Translations under genes and position numbers: made by a program
DNA from: Aquimarina algicola
Lineage (GTDB): Bacteria; Bacteroidota; Bacteroidia; Flavobacteriales; Flavobacteriaceae
Assembly: GCF_006443095.1 (NCBI RefSeq)
Contig: NZ_VFWZ01000002.1
Span: 62,001-126,000 of the forward strand
DNA: 64,000 nucleotides
Reading direction: 5' to 3'
The notes under the pieces: model-generated
Told to the model about the DNA's origin: nothing
What the model saw: the letters and a program-made list of their open reading frames with translations, nothing else
Databases searched by the model: none
Part shown: positions 26,277-35,431 of the stretch, piece by piece
Position numbering within the stretch: the first letter of the stretch is position 1
Layout of the letters: every line of letters begins with the position of its first letter

Positions 26277-27083
26277 TTAATCCAATGTTAACAGAGGTAC
26301 TTTGGTATGTAATGTTAACAATTTTGTAAGTCTTCCTTCTGATGGTTGTTGTTGTTTTGAATGATTAGAAGGTAAAATTGCTACCATATCAATCTTTTGA
26401 TCTCTTACATAATCAAAAATACCTTGTTCTACATCTTGATTTTCTCTAAATGTATGATGTGAATAGAATTTTTCTAAATAATAAGCAATAGTATTTTCGT
26501 TTTTTTCATCGGCAACAGAATATCCATAGGTACCATCTTCATTTACAATTGTCAATACATGAACCTGGGCCTTAAATCTACGAGCGACTTCTAATAATAC
26601 TGAGAGTACAGATGGATCATCGATCTCTTCCTTACCTAATACCAAAGCAATTTTATGAACTTCAAAACCTTTAGTTTGTTCTGGTACAACCAATACCGGG
26701 CAATTTGCTTCTAGAACCAATTCTGCTGTATTTGTTATGTGACCTTCATCTTTGGCAATACTCCCTTTTGTACCCATGATAACAAGATCTACACCATATT
26801 CTTTCTGTTCGTTTATAATGGTATCTATCAATACTTCATGTCTTAAAACCAATTCAACTTTTGATTTGGATACATACGGAAATTCATCTTTAATTACTGA
26901 TATTTTCTCTTTTAGTGTTGTTACTAAAGTATTATCCTCTATAGCATTAGAAGAATGTACGATAACAATCTCGGGAGCATCATCTTTGGTGATAAACCCA
27001 AGAGCAAACTTAAGTGCCTGTTCTGAAGCGGCAGATACATCAAAGGGAACCAGAATTTTCTTTATATCATTCATAATATTCAT
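26277..27083 (-). CDS. Universal stress protein, two UspA domains
   Basis: A 268-residue tandem UspA protein. Domain 1 (about 4-140) opens IKKILVPFDVSAASEQALKFALGF and carries the nucleotide-binding-like IMGTKGSIAKDEGHITNTAELVLEANCPVLVVPE. Domain 2 (about 145-268) is more degenerate and ends SNHSKQQQPSEGRLTKLLTLHTKVPLLTL. The start could be residue 1 or Met4. Its position just upstream of an SLC13 permease on the same strand suggests regulation of or cooperation with the transporter. Function of the family is stress survival, mechanism unclear. Confidence 0.92.
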   Translation of the reverse strand: MNIMNDIKKILVPFDVSAASEQALKFALGFITKDDAPEIVIVHSSNAIEDNTLVTTLKEKISVIKDEFPYVSKSKVELVLRHEVLIDTIINEQKEYGVDLVIMGTKGSIAKDEGHITNTAELVLEANCPVLVVPEQTKGFEVHKIALVLGKEEIDDPSVLSVLLEVARRFKAQVHVLTIVNEDGTYGYSVADEKNENTIAYYLEKFYSHHTFRENQDVEQGIFDYVRDQKIDMVAILPSNHSKQQQPSEGRLTKLLTLHTKVPLLTLD

Positions 27084-27373
27084 GTTTTTTTGTTACTTAA
27101 GAGGATATTAAAGCATTATAAATCAGAATTTTCATGTAACAAAGTTTATATTATTATCAGTAGGATAAAATGATATTAATCATAGTTAAGACACAATTAA
27201 TCAGGCATCTTTGATAGTAGTATGTAGTTACCTATTTTTTGTTGATAAGGGTACATACATTTTTTTAAAATTACTCCTCCTTATTACTGATATAATGTTG
27301 TATTTTGGAGGTAGCACAATCATGAGATATTAAAAATTTTGTAAATACATATTAAGTTAAAAACTATACTTGC

Positions 27374-28330
27374 ATGGATATAGTAGTAGGAATTGATATA
27401 GGAGGTACAAAAACTAAAATAGGGCTTGTAACTCAAGATGGAAATAGTGTTACCCAAACATATTTTAGAACCAAAGAATATCCTGACTTAGATGACTTTC
27501 TTAACAAAATAACAACTACTATAGAGGAGTTAAAACAACATGCATCTCAAAAAATAAATGTATTGGGAGTAGGGATTGGTGCGCCAAATGCTTCTAGCAG
27601 AAGGGGGACAATAGAAAATGCTCCTAATTTGTTATGGAAAGGTAGTGTGCCATTGGTACAAAAATTAAAAGAACGTATTAAAAGCCCCATGAAAATGATG
27701 AATGATGCCAGTGCTGCTGCTTTGGGAGAAATGTTATTTGGCAATGCAAAAGGGATGAAAGATTTTATCGTTGTAACTCTTGGTACTGGATTTGGTGGTG
27801 GTATTGTAGCCAATGGTCAACTTATAGACGGTTTTGATGGATTTGCGGGAGAACTGGGACATATTGATCTAACTCTTGGAGACGGAAGACTAACAGGACT
27901 AGGGGTTCGTGGTGGATTAGAAGCTTATGTTTCTGCTACAGGATTAAAAAGAACCATTCTCTATATGCTTTGTAAATATATGGACGAAAGTAGATTTAGA
28001 AATATTGCATATACAGATTTACATGGAGAGGACATCACTAAAGCCGCAGAAGAGGGTGACCCTATTGCAATTAAAGCTTTTGAATATACAGGAAAAATAT
28101 TAGGTTTTGCTCTGGCAAATTTTACCGCATTTACACAACCTGAAGCATTTTTTTTGATGGGTGGATTAACAAGCAGTGGGAAATGGATTTTTGAACCTAC
28201 TCAAAAATATATGGAAGAAAACTTATTAGAAGTTTACAAAGGGAAAGTAAAACTCCTACCTTCGGGAATGGTTGGAAAAAGTGCTGCAATCTCTGGGGCT
28301 GCAGCATTGATATGGTCTGATCATACTTAA
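27374..28330 (+). CDS. ROK family sugar kinase-like protein
   Basis: A 318-residue ROK protein. The ATP phosphate-1 motif is VGIDIGGTKTKIGLV (about 4-18), the sugar-site region ENAPNLLWKG and MNDASAAALGEMLFG (about 112-126) includes the catalytic Asp, and phosphate-2 is VVTLGTGFGGGIVANG. The segment after GELGHIDL lacks the usual CxCGxxGC zinc cluster; it reads TLGDGRLTGLGVRGGLEAYVS instead. It probably phosphorylates a hexose or amino sugar, or is a zinc-free variant such as the glucokinases of Bacteroidetes. It stands alone, followed by a convergent hairpin. Confidence 0.9.
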   Translation: MDIVVGIDIGGTKTKIGLVTQDGNSVTQTYFRTKEYPDLDDFLNKITTTIEELKQHASQKINVLGVGIGAPNASSRRGTIENAPNLLWKGSVPLVQKLKERIKSPMKMMNDASAAALGEMLFGNAKGMKDFIVVTLGTGFGGGIVANGQLIDGFDGFAGELGHIDLTLGDGRLTGLGVRGGLEAYVSATGLKRTILYMLCKYMDESRFRNIAYTDLHGEDITKAAEEGDPIAIKAFEYTGKILGFALANFTAFTQPEAFFLMGGLTSSGKWIFEPTQKYMEENLLEVYKGKVKLLPSGMVGKSAAISGAAALIWSDHT

Positions 28331-28367
28331 TGCTTCAAGAGTATCTATCATTAAAATATGTATGTAA

Positions 28368-28398
28368 ATGTAGAGAAGAATTTTATCCTTCTCTACAT
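28368..28398. terminator. Convergent hairpin between ROK kinase and fascin-like lipoprotein
   Basis: ATGTAGAGAAG and CTTCTCTACAT form a perfect 11-bp stem with a 9-base loop, midway between two converging genes. There is no long T tract on either side, so it may work as a weak bidirectional terminator or as an RNA-stability element. Confidence 0.55.
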
Positions 28399-28411
28399 CA
28401 CAAATTAATAT

Positions 28412-28957
28412 TTAGTCTTTTACAAATGTAATTTCAAAGATTTCTGAAGCTCCAAGTCCATCTAAATATAAGTTTTTATTGCAAGTCATAGGACCTTCTC
28501 CATTTTCAGAACTTACTATATTTCCTGATGCAGGGCTTCGAATATATACATCTGTTGCTTCAAAAGGAATATAAAATCTTTCATAAATATCTATTTTATT
28601 TTTATTAAATCGCAAAAAAGACTTCCCTCCCGTTCCTAAACTTAAATATTTACCGTTATTACCTTTAATAGCTACGAATCCTTCTGATGGACCTACATTG
28701 ATAAGTTCAAAACGTTCATTATTCCCTACAGTTGAACTATTACAAGTAATAGCATTGCCGTTGTTGTCGCTAACATATTTGCCATTATTACATTTAATTG
28801 TAATAATCCCCAAGGATTTTGATTCTGATTTTTGCTCTGATAAAGATCGTTCAGACTCTTGCGAATCATCTTCTATTGTTTCTTTTTCACAAGATAAAAA
28901 GCATAAGGAAAGTGCTAAGACAAAAAATAGTTGGTGAATTTCAAATAGTGTTTTCAT
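28412..28957 (-). CDS. Fascin-like beta-trefoil lipoprotein
   Basis: A 181-residue lipoprotein: signal peptide with lipobox FLSC (Cys23), an acidic Ser/Glu-rich tether (about 24-50), then a beta-trefoil-like domain with repeats IKCNNGKYVSDNNGNAI, IKGNNGKYLSLGTGGKS and a third degenerate repeat, matching the fascin-like pattern NGKYLS-x-n. In relatives the fold binds sugars or protein surfaces. It is exposed on the cell envelope. Its upstream region is repeat-rich (see findings). Monocistronic. Confidence 0.75.
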   Translation of the reverse strand: MKTLFEIHQLFFVLALSLCFLSCEKETIEDDSQESERSLSEQKSESKSLGIITIKCNNGKYVSDNNGNAITCNSSTVGNNERFELINVGPSEGFVAIKGNNGKYLSLGTGGKSFLRFNKNKIDIYERFYIPFEATDVYIRSPASGNIVSSENGEGPMTCNKNLYLDGLGASEIFEITFVKD

Positions 28958-29342
28958 GAGTAATATAATTTAAATTAATTCTATGTTCAGATATGTAATT
29001 GCGCAAGTAAAATTTGTTGGTTCTATTGGTGCAATAAAATTCAATGAATGAAGGCTAAGAAGCAAAAATGAAGCGTTACAATTTGGTTACAAAAGTATTT
29101 TTAATTGGATACAATAGGTATACAAAAGGTAGGATGTAATCGTTTGGGTTACATCTATTATCATCTAAATCCTTATTTTAAAATAAGATGAAGTAATATC
29201 AGTTAATCCATTTTTCTAATTTTATAGAACGAAATGTATGTTGTGTCTTTGTTCTATACTTTTTCGAAGTTGTCATTAAACAAATATCTAAAAAAAGCTT
29301 ACAAGGAATTTTATTTATAAAAATTACAAATCAAAGAAGATA
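28958..29342. other. 385-base intergenic region with repeats and palindromes
   Basis: No gene. It carries two imperfect copies of a TACAATnnGGTTACAAAAG-like unit near 29072-29130, a 7-bp-arm hairpin GATGTAA/TTACATC (29133-29155) and the perfect 16-bp palindrome CTTATTTTAAAATAAG (29172-29187). These probably include control sites for the lipoprotein gene at 28957 and the downstream end of the sdh operon. Confidence 0.6.
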
Positions 29343-30086
29343 TTACCTTAATAATTTTGCTTTGGTGTGACGAGCATTCATTTCTGCTATATTTAAGATT
29401 GAAATATTTTCTGGACATTCTACTTCACAAGCTCCTGTATATGTACAACTCCCAAATCCTTCTTGCTCCATTTGTTTTGTCATTTTGAGAACTCTGTTAT
29501 TTGCTTCTGCTTTTCCTTGAGGTAAATTATTAAGGTGGTTAATTTTTGCAGAAGTAAATAGAGCCGCAGAAGAATTCTTGCAAGTAGCCACACAGGCTCC
29601 ACAACCTATACATGCGGCAGCATTCATTGCTTTATCCGAAATCTCTTTAGGGATCAAGATAGCATTAGCTTCGGGTGCTGTTCCCGTTTTTGCGCTGATA
29701 TAAGCGCCTTGTTCAATAATACGATCAAAAGCAGAGCGGTCTACAATTAGATCTTTAATCACCGGAAAAGAAGCAGCTCGCCAAGGTTCTACTATTATTG
29801 TATCTCCATCTTTAAAGCTACGCATATGTAATTGACAAGTGGTAATATGATCATGAGGACCATGAGCACGACCATTAATAAAAATCCCACATTGACCACA
29901 AATCCCCTCTCTACAATCATACTCATAAGCAATTACTTTTTCACCTTTGAGAACCAATTGTTCGTTAAGATGATCCAAAGCTTCTAGAAAAGACATATCC
30001 TCTGTGATACCGTCTACTTTGTATGCTTCAATCTTACCTTTTGTTTTTGGAGAATTCTGTCTCCATATCTTAAACGTAATTTCCAT
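29343..30086 (-). CDS. sdhB: Succinate dehydrogenase/fumarate reductase iron-sulfur subunit
   Basis: A 247-residue electron-transfer subunit. The N-terminal ferredoxin domain carries the [2Fe-2S] ligands in CREGICGQCG (about 59-68). The C-terminal domain carries the other clusters in CIGCGACVATCKNSSAA (about 158-174) and CTYTGACEVECPENI (about 213-227). It passes electrons from the FAD subunit to the membrane quinone site. Last gene of sdhCAB, 13 bases after sdhA, on the minus strand. Confidence 0.96.
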   Translation of the reverse strand: MEITFKIWRQNSPKTKGKIEAYKVDGITEDMSFLEALDHLNEQLVLKGEKVIAYEYDCREGICGQCGIFINGRAHGPHDHITTCQLHMRSFKDGDTIIVEPWRAASFPVIKDLIVDRSAFDRIIEQGAYISAKTGTAPEANAILIPKEISDKAMNAAACIGCGACVATCKNSSAALFTSAKINHLNNLPQGKAEANNRVLKMTKQMEQEGFGSCTYTGACEVECPENISILNIAEMNARHTKAKLLR

Positions 30087-30099
30087 CTTTACTTTTGTA

Positions 30100-32010
30100 T
30101 TACTTATAACTACGAACTGTAGGTGTTACATTTTCGAACTGTAATTGTTCTTTGTGTAATTTAAAATTACCTTCATTATATTCCCATGCTGACACATAAG
30201 AGTAATCTTTATCTATTCTGAGGGCCTCACCTTCATCTGTTTGATATTCTTCTCTAAAATGTGCTCCACAAGATTCCTCTCGTTGTAAGGCATCTGTACA
30301 CATTAATATTCCTAATTCTATAAAATCTGCAAGGCGATAGGCTTTTTCTAACTCTGTATTCAATTCTTTATCATGGCCAGTTACTCTTACATCTTTCCAA
30401 AATTCATTTTTTAATGCTTTGATTTTATCAATTGCTTGCTCTAATCCTTTTTTATTTCTACTCATTGCGCACTCTTGCCACATAATTTCACCTAATGCCC
30501 TATGAAAATGATCTACAGTCTTACTTCCCTTAACATCCAATATTTGTTGGATACGTTTTTTTGCCTCGTTTTCAACTTTTTCAAATTGTGGATGGTCAAT
30601 AGTCACAGTTTCTTCTTGTAGCGCATTCGCCAGATAATTATTTATTGTATTTGGTAAGACAAAATATCCATCAATACTGGCTTGTAATAATGAGTTTGCT
30701 CCTAAGCGATTCGCACCATGATCAGAAAAATTACATTCACCTACAGCATATAATCCCGGGATAGTTGTCATCAATTCATAATCTACCCATAGTCCTCCCA
30801 TAGAAAAGTGTGCTGCCGGAGAGATTTGCATAGGTTCTTTATAAGCATCTATACCTGTAATTTTTAGATACATTTTAAATAAATTACCATATCGATCTTT
30901 TATTGTTTGTAAGCCAAATGTATTGATGGCATGCTTAAAATCAAGATACACTGCATTTTTAAGTCTTCCTACACCATACCCGGCATCTATACGCTCTTTT
31001 GCTGCTCTTGAAGCGATATCGCGTGGAGCCAAATTACCAAAACCGGGATAACGACGTTCTAGGTAATAATCTCTGTCTTCTTCAGGAATATCATTTGCTT
31101 TGCGTGAATCTGCCTTTTGTTTTGGCACCCAGATTCTTCCATCATTACGTAACGATTCTGACATCAAAGTAAGTTTAGATTGAGACTCGCTAGTTTGTGG
31201 TAATGCTGTTGGATGTATTTGTGTAAAACTTGGTCCTGCAAAAAAAGCTCCTCTTTTATGTGCTTTCCAAATTGCGCTTCCATTACAACCTATTGCCAAT
31301 GTTGATAATCTAAATACTCTAGAGTATCCTCCTGTAGCCAACACAACGGCATCTGCTGCGTATTTCTTAATCTCTCCGTTACGTAAATCTCTAACAATGA
31401 TCCCTTTTGCCTTACCATCAATAACCACCAAATCCATCATTTCACTACGTGGGAACATTTTTACTTTATTCAAATTGATCATTTTGTAAAGCTGAGAATA
31501 TGCAGCCAATTGTAATTGCTGTCCTGTTTGCCCTCGTGCATAAAATGTTCTTTGTACTTGTACCCCACCAAAGCTTCTGTTTACCAAAACACCTCCATAT
31601 TCTCTCGCAAAAGGAACTCCTTGTTGTACATAATGATCAATTAGTGGAGCAGATAATTCTGCTAGTCGATACACATTGGCTTCTCTAGACCTAAAATCAC
31701 CTCCTTTTAGTGTATCGTAAAACATGCGCCAAACGCTATCACCATCATGCTGATAATTTTTAGCCGCATTGATACCACCTTGCGCCGCAACAGAATGGGC
31801 TCTTCTCGCAGAATCCTGATAACAAAAACATTGTACATCATAACCTAGTTCTGCCAGAGTAGCAGCAGCACCTGCACCAGAAAGCCCTGTGCCTACGACA
31901 ATTACATTGAGTTTTTTCTTATTTGCAGGATTGATCAATTTGGATCTGATCTGATAGTTTCTCCATTTATCTTCTAATTTCCCTTCAGGTATTTTTGAAT
32001 TTAATATCAT
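30100..32010 (-). CDS. sdhA: Succinate dehydrogenase/fumarate reductase flavoprotein subunit
   Basis: A 636-residue catalytic subunit that oxidises succinate to fumarate in the TCA cycle. The FAD-binding motif is [22 protein letters not shown] (about 36-57), covalent-FAD His lies in the [18 protein letters not shown] segment, and substrate-site residues appear in [14 protein letters not shown] and [13 protein letters not shown]. Length and the Bacteroidetes-specific N-terminus ([20 protein letters not shown]) fit the b558-type enzyme. Middle gene of the operon, 9 bases after sdhC. Confidence 0.96.
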   Translation of the reverse strand: MILNSKIPEGKLEDKWRNYQIRSKLINPANKKKLNVIVVGTGLSGAGAAATLAELGYDVQCFCYQDSARRAHSVAAQGGINAAKNYQHDGDSVWRMFYDTLKGGDFRSREANVYRLAELSAPLIDHYVQQGVPFAREYGGVLVNRSFGGVQVQRTFYARGQTGQQLQLAAYSQLYKMINLNKVKMFPRSEMMDLVVIDGKAKGIIVRDLRNGEIKKYAADAVVLATGGYSRVFRLSTLAIGCNGSAIWKAHKRGAFFAGPSFTQIHPTALPQTSESQSKLTLMSESLRNDGRIWVPKQKADSRKANDIPEEDRDYYLERRYPGFGNLAPRDIASRAAKERIDAGYGVGRLKNAVYLDFKHAINTFGLQTIKDRYGNLFKMYLKITGIDAYKEPMQISPAAHFSMGGLWVDYELMTTIPGLYAVGECNFSDHGANRLGANSLLQASIDGYFVLPNTINNYLANALQEETVTIDHPQFEKVENEAKKRIQQILDVKGSKTVDHFHRALGEIMWQECAMSRNKKGLEQAIDKIKALKNEFWKDVRVTGHDKELNTELEKAYRLADFIELGILMCTDALQREESCGAHFREEYQTDEGEALRIDKDYSYVSAWEYNEGNFKLHKEQLQFENVTPTVRSYK

Positions 32011-32019
32011 AAACCTTTG

Positions 32020-32688
32020 TTATTTAAAATATACAACCAGAGGTATTATACCAAAACCTATAGCCATCAAAGCGCTATAAACAAGGGATATTCTTGCAAT
32101 AATGCGTGTCCACTTTTTATGATAAAATCCCAGAGTTTTGAAACCACTTTTAAGCCCATGGTTAAGATGTAATCCCAACGGAATCATTAAAACACTGTAC
32201 AATAACACATAATATATATTCTGAAACAAGCTATATGTGACCTCATATACATCTAAATGACCAGATGAATCAAGTGCTACATCTTCTCCTATCCCTAACT
32301 TAATTCTTGCCCAAAAATTAGCCAGATGTATTACAATAAACAGTAGAATAACAACTCCTATTAGTCCCATATTTTGAGAAGTCCAGGTACTGTTTGCTTT
32401 GGTATTATTGACAATATATTTCTGTGGTTTTGCTTTTTGGTTACGAATCGTAATCAATAAGGCATAAATGGTATGAAATATAATAGAAGCATATAGCAAA
32501 TAGGCAACTATCTTAATCAACGGACTTTCTCTAAGAGTTGTAGAATATGAATTATAGATTTGTCTGGCAGTTTCTTCCGGTAGTACTAAAATACAATTTG
32601 CAGAAAGATGTACTATTAGAAATAAACATAAAAAAAGTCCTGTACTTGCCATAATCGTTTTCCTAAAAAACAATGTATTTACGGCCAT
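32020..32688 (-). CDS. sdhC: Succinate dehydrogenase cytochrome b subunit (b558 type)
   Basis: A 222-residue membrane anchor with five helices that binds haem and quinone for SDH. It matches the single-subunit b558 family: FFRKTIMASTGLFLCLFLIVHLSANCILVL at the N-terminus with a haem His, VILLFIVIHLANFWARIKLG with a second, and a final helix LGFYHKKWTRIIARISLVYSALMAIGFGIIPLVVYF. First gene of sdhCAB. The 228 bases upstream to the divergent K+ channel gene hold the promoter, with no clear motif that I can name. Confidence 0.95.
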   Translation of the reverse strand: MAVNTLFFRKTIMASTGLFLCLFLIVHLSANCILVLPEETARQIYNSYSTTLRESPLIKIVAYLLYASIIFHTIYALLITIRNQKAKPQKYIVNNTKANSTWTSQNMGLIGVVILLFIVIHLANFWARIKLGIGEDVALDSSGHLDVYEVTYSLFQNIYYVLLYSVLMIPLGLHLNHGLKSGFKTLGFYHKKWTRIIARISLVYSALMAIGFGIIPLVVYFK

Positions 32689-32916
32689 GTTTTGATTTCT
32701 TTTATTGGTTGTATATGGTATATAAATTTAGCTCTTCAGAAAATAATGTTGTAAGAAGAAAAGAATAATTTTTTGTTAAAACACTATCTTATAATCAATA
32801 CAATAAAATCCATTTTAAATCGATTTGTACGAATACTTTTTAGAATATTTATCCATAAAAAATTATTTATATAGTTTTGAATATATTTATTATACTGTTG
32901 AAAGTACGAAACTATT

Positions 32917-33594
32917 ATGATAGAAAAATTATATCAGTATCGTTTTGAAATTTTCTTTTCCAGTCAAATTTCAATTCTTTTTGGGTCACTACTATTTTAT
33001 TCTCCTTTTTTTGAAGGAGTTGTTACTTCTCTACTACTTTTGGTTAATCTTATTTCAGGAATATTATTGATATCGAATAAGAAGCCATTGATGTGGTTTT
33101 TTATTATTTTATTGGCCTCAGCCGGTTTAGTTTTTAGTGCAAATCTAATTGATCAAAAACACATTAAACCTCTTTATTTTTTAGATATAGCTATACATTT
33201 TCTTTTTTATATTGTAGTCACTATCGAAATTATCAAACAAATTTGGGAGACCAAAAAAGTTAATAGGAGTACTATTCTGGGATTAATGAGTGGTTATATA
33301 TCTTTAGGACTAATCGGTTTTTTTATTTGTATTAGTATAGAAATATCTTCTCCTGGGTCTTTTCAAGGCATTAATACTGCTCTAGAAAACCCAGAATTAC
33401 TTACCGAAGAACTACTATATTACAGTTATGTAACACTTTTGACTATCGGATATGGTGAAATTGTACCTGTCACTCCTTTATCTCAAAAAGCTGCTATCTT
33501 GATTAGTTTATTGGGGCAGTTCTATCATGTGATCCTTACCGCCATTATTGTTGGTAAGTATTTGAATAGTAAAAATGAGAGCGAATCAAAATAG
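32917..33594 (+). CDS. Small K+ channel family protein
   Basis: A 225-residue membrane protein with several N-terminal helices followed by a pore module: LLTIGYGEIVPVTPLSQKAA has the selectivity filter TIGYGE at residues 176-181, and then the inner helix ILISLLGQFYHVILTAIIVGKYL. No cytosolic RCK or cyclic-nucleotide domain follows. Roughly six helices suggest a voltage-sensor-less or degenerate Kv-type architecture. It converges with the SGNH hydrolase gene with no base between the two stop codons. Confidence 0.87.
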   Translation: MIEKLYQYRFEIFFSSQISILFGSLLFYSPFFEGVVTSLLLLVNLISGILLISNKKPLMWFFIILLASAGLVFSANLIDQKHIKPLYFLDIAIHFLFYIVVTIEIIKQIWETKKVNRSTILGLMSGYISLGLIGFFICISIEISSPGSFQGINTALENPELLTEELLYYSYVTLLTIGYGEIVPVTPLSQKAAILISLLGQFYHVILTAIIVGKYLNSKNESESK

Positions 33595-34374
33595 TTAGTT
33601 TTTTTGAACTAGCTTGTCATTATATATTGTATTCGCCATATCTTTTGCCCAGGTTTGATATGCCAATTTTGAAGGATGTACACCATCGCTAAAAAATGCA
33701 GACTTTGGTGCTTCTATCTTCATTTTTTTTATCCATCTCTGTAATGTGATAACCTCATCAATATAATATACATTATCATACTTTTGTACTATCTCATTTA
33801 ATTCTTTTCCTAAAAGTTCTACCAAATTACCGATTACAAATTTGATTAAGGGTGTAAATGCAGGAAACTCTTTGATTGGAGGCATATTACAAAATACAAT
33901 AGTCGCAAATGGAAATTTTAATTTTAAGGCAGTGATAAGCATAGACATATCTTTTCGCCATGTATTTGGTCTATTCAAGGTAAAAGCATCATTGCCTCCT
34001 AGTCCTACAACGATTATATCTGCATGAGATTCTTGTATTTTAGGAATAATTTTTTGGTGCACTCTTCTAGCTGTATAGCCACTACGAGCATATACTTTCC
34101 AATCGACATTTGTACTCAAACGACTTGATAGTTCTTTTGCCAAAGTACCGGTAAAACCTTCTTCGTGAGTCTTAACTCCCACACCTGCGATTGTACTTTC
34201 TCCAATAGTGAGTAAATTAAGCGTCTTTTTTGAATTTGCATTAGTAGTACTACCCTTAATGCCCTTTGCTTCTGGCAATTCTGGCACACTAGCTTTTATT
34301 TTTTTTCCTTGAAAATACATCAAAGGTAAAAGAGGTATCGATAGTATTACGCCAAAAATGTATTTAAAATTCAT
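33595..34374 (-). CDS. SGNH/GDSL-type hydrolase, membrane-anchored
   Basis: About 259 residues from ATG 34374 (an upstream in-frame ATG at 34401 would add nine residues before the membrane anchor). A signal-anchor helix (NFKYIFGVILSIPLLPLMYF) is followed by an SGNH domain: block I LTIGESTIAGVGV (nucleophile Ser), block III DIIVVGLGGNDAFT (Gly, Asn) and block V FFSDGVHPSKLAY (Asp, His). It is an esterase/lipase or acyl hydrolase, possibly on cell-envelope glycans. Substrate unknown. Stops abut the K+ channel gene. Confidence 0.88.
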   Translation of the reverse strand: MNFKYIFGVILSIPLLPLMYFQGKKIKASVPELPEAKGIKGSTTNANSKKTLNLLTIGESTIAGVGVKTHEEGFTGTLAKELSSRLSTNVDWKVYARSGYTARRVHQKIIPKIQESHADIIVVGLGGNDAFTLNRPNTWRKDMSMLITALKLKFPFATIVFCNMPPIKEFPAFTPLIKFVIGNLVELLGKELNEIVQKYDNVYYIDEVITLQRWIKKMKIEAPKSAFFSDGVHPSKLAYQTWAKDMANTIYNDKLVQKN

Positions 34375-34445
34375 ATCCAAAAACATCTTTAAAATTGACA
34401 ATTATAATTTTCATAATGAAATATTTTTGATTCATCAACAGTATA

Positions 34446-35390
34446 CTATTTTGAATACACAAATCTTAGACCGTTAGTGAAACCAACTCCAAAAATAGTT
34501 CTATGAGTTTCATTATCTATAACTTCGGATTTTATATCTAAATCTTTGAGTTTTTTTGCTTTCAACAATGCTATAAAAGTAGTTTGAAGGTCATCTATTC
34601 GCCCTTCAAGCTCTCCTGAACCCATATACAGTTTGGTTTGATTAATATTTAATTCTTTGTGCTTTACCTGAGATATGAGCAGATTACTTTTATACCATAA
34701 AGAAGATCCCAGCAAAATATATTTATTAAATAAATGAGATTTTTCTAAAAGCACATATGATCCAAATAATCCACCATAAGAGTGTCCATACAAAGCTCTG
34801 TCTTGTTTTTTTACATTAAAATTTCCTTCAATAAAAGGAAATAATTCCTTTTCTAAAAAATCACAAAATTCTGAAGCCCCTCCTGTAGGGTCTGGCTTTT
34901 TAGCTCCTCCTATTTTTAATTTATTGTCTTCTACAGGGGTTAGATCTCTACTTCTTAATTTATAAAAAGTTTTATAATCGGTATCATAAGCTATCCCAAC
35001 CACAATTATTTGGGGAATTAATTTGTCTTTAATTAATCTTTGCACAATATACCCTACGCCTCCAAAATTTGTCTCTGCATCAATAACATAGAGCACGGGA
35101 TATTCTTCTCGACTATCATCTTTATACCCTCTGGGAAATTGAATTTTTATCTTATACTTCTGCCCATTAAATTTTGAAGTAATCTCTTTTACTGTTGTAT
35201 TGGGTAATGCAACACTAGTGTTATTTTTCTGATATTCAATGGTTTTGCTTTGCTCTTTTGCTTCTTTTAATTGTTTTTCAAGAAGTTCATTTTTAATTCT
35301 CAATGCATTAATTTCTTTACTATCATTTTTACAGCCAGTAAATACTAAGACAAGGAATAGTATTATGATATGTTGGTATTGTATTTTCAT
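34446..35390 (-). CDS. Esterase-D-like alpha/beta hydrolase lipoprotein
   Basis: A 314-residue lipoprotein (lipobox FTGC, Cys20) with a short coiled coil (about 25-50) and a putative-esterase (PF00756 type) alpha/beta domain. The nucleophile elbow is LYGHSYGGLFGSYVLL (Ser about 201), the acid and base candidates lie in the DDLQTTFIALL and NETHRTIFG segments. Related enzymes hydrolyse acetyl or feruloyl esters and siderophores. It sits between an SGNH hydrolase and an LRR-DUF1963 gene, all on the minus strand. A truncated relative with TPR repeats enters at the right edge of the window. Confidence 0.85.
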   Translation of the reverse strand: MKIQYQHIIILFLVLVFTGCKNDSKEINALRIKNELLEKQLKEAKEQSKTIEYQKNNTSVALPNTTVKEITSKFNGQKYKIKIQFPRGYKDDSREEYPVLYVIDAETNFGGVGYIVQRLIKDKLIPQIIVVGIAYDTDYKTFYKLRSRDLTPVEDNKLKIGGAKKPDPTGGASEFCDFLEKELFPFIEGNFNVKKQDRALYGHSYGGLFGSYVLLEKSHLFNKYILLGSSLWYKSNLLISQVKHKELNINQTKLYMGSGELEGRIDDLQTTFIALLKAKKLKDLDIKSEVIDNETHRTIFGVGFTNGLRFVYSK

Positions 35391-35431
35391 ATTTAAATTA
35401 CATCTGCTTACATAAAATACATGAAGCTTCT

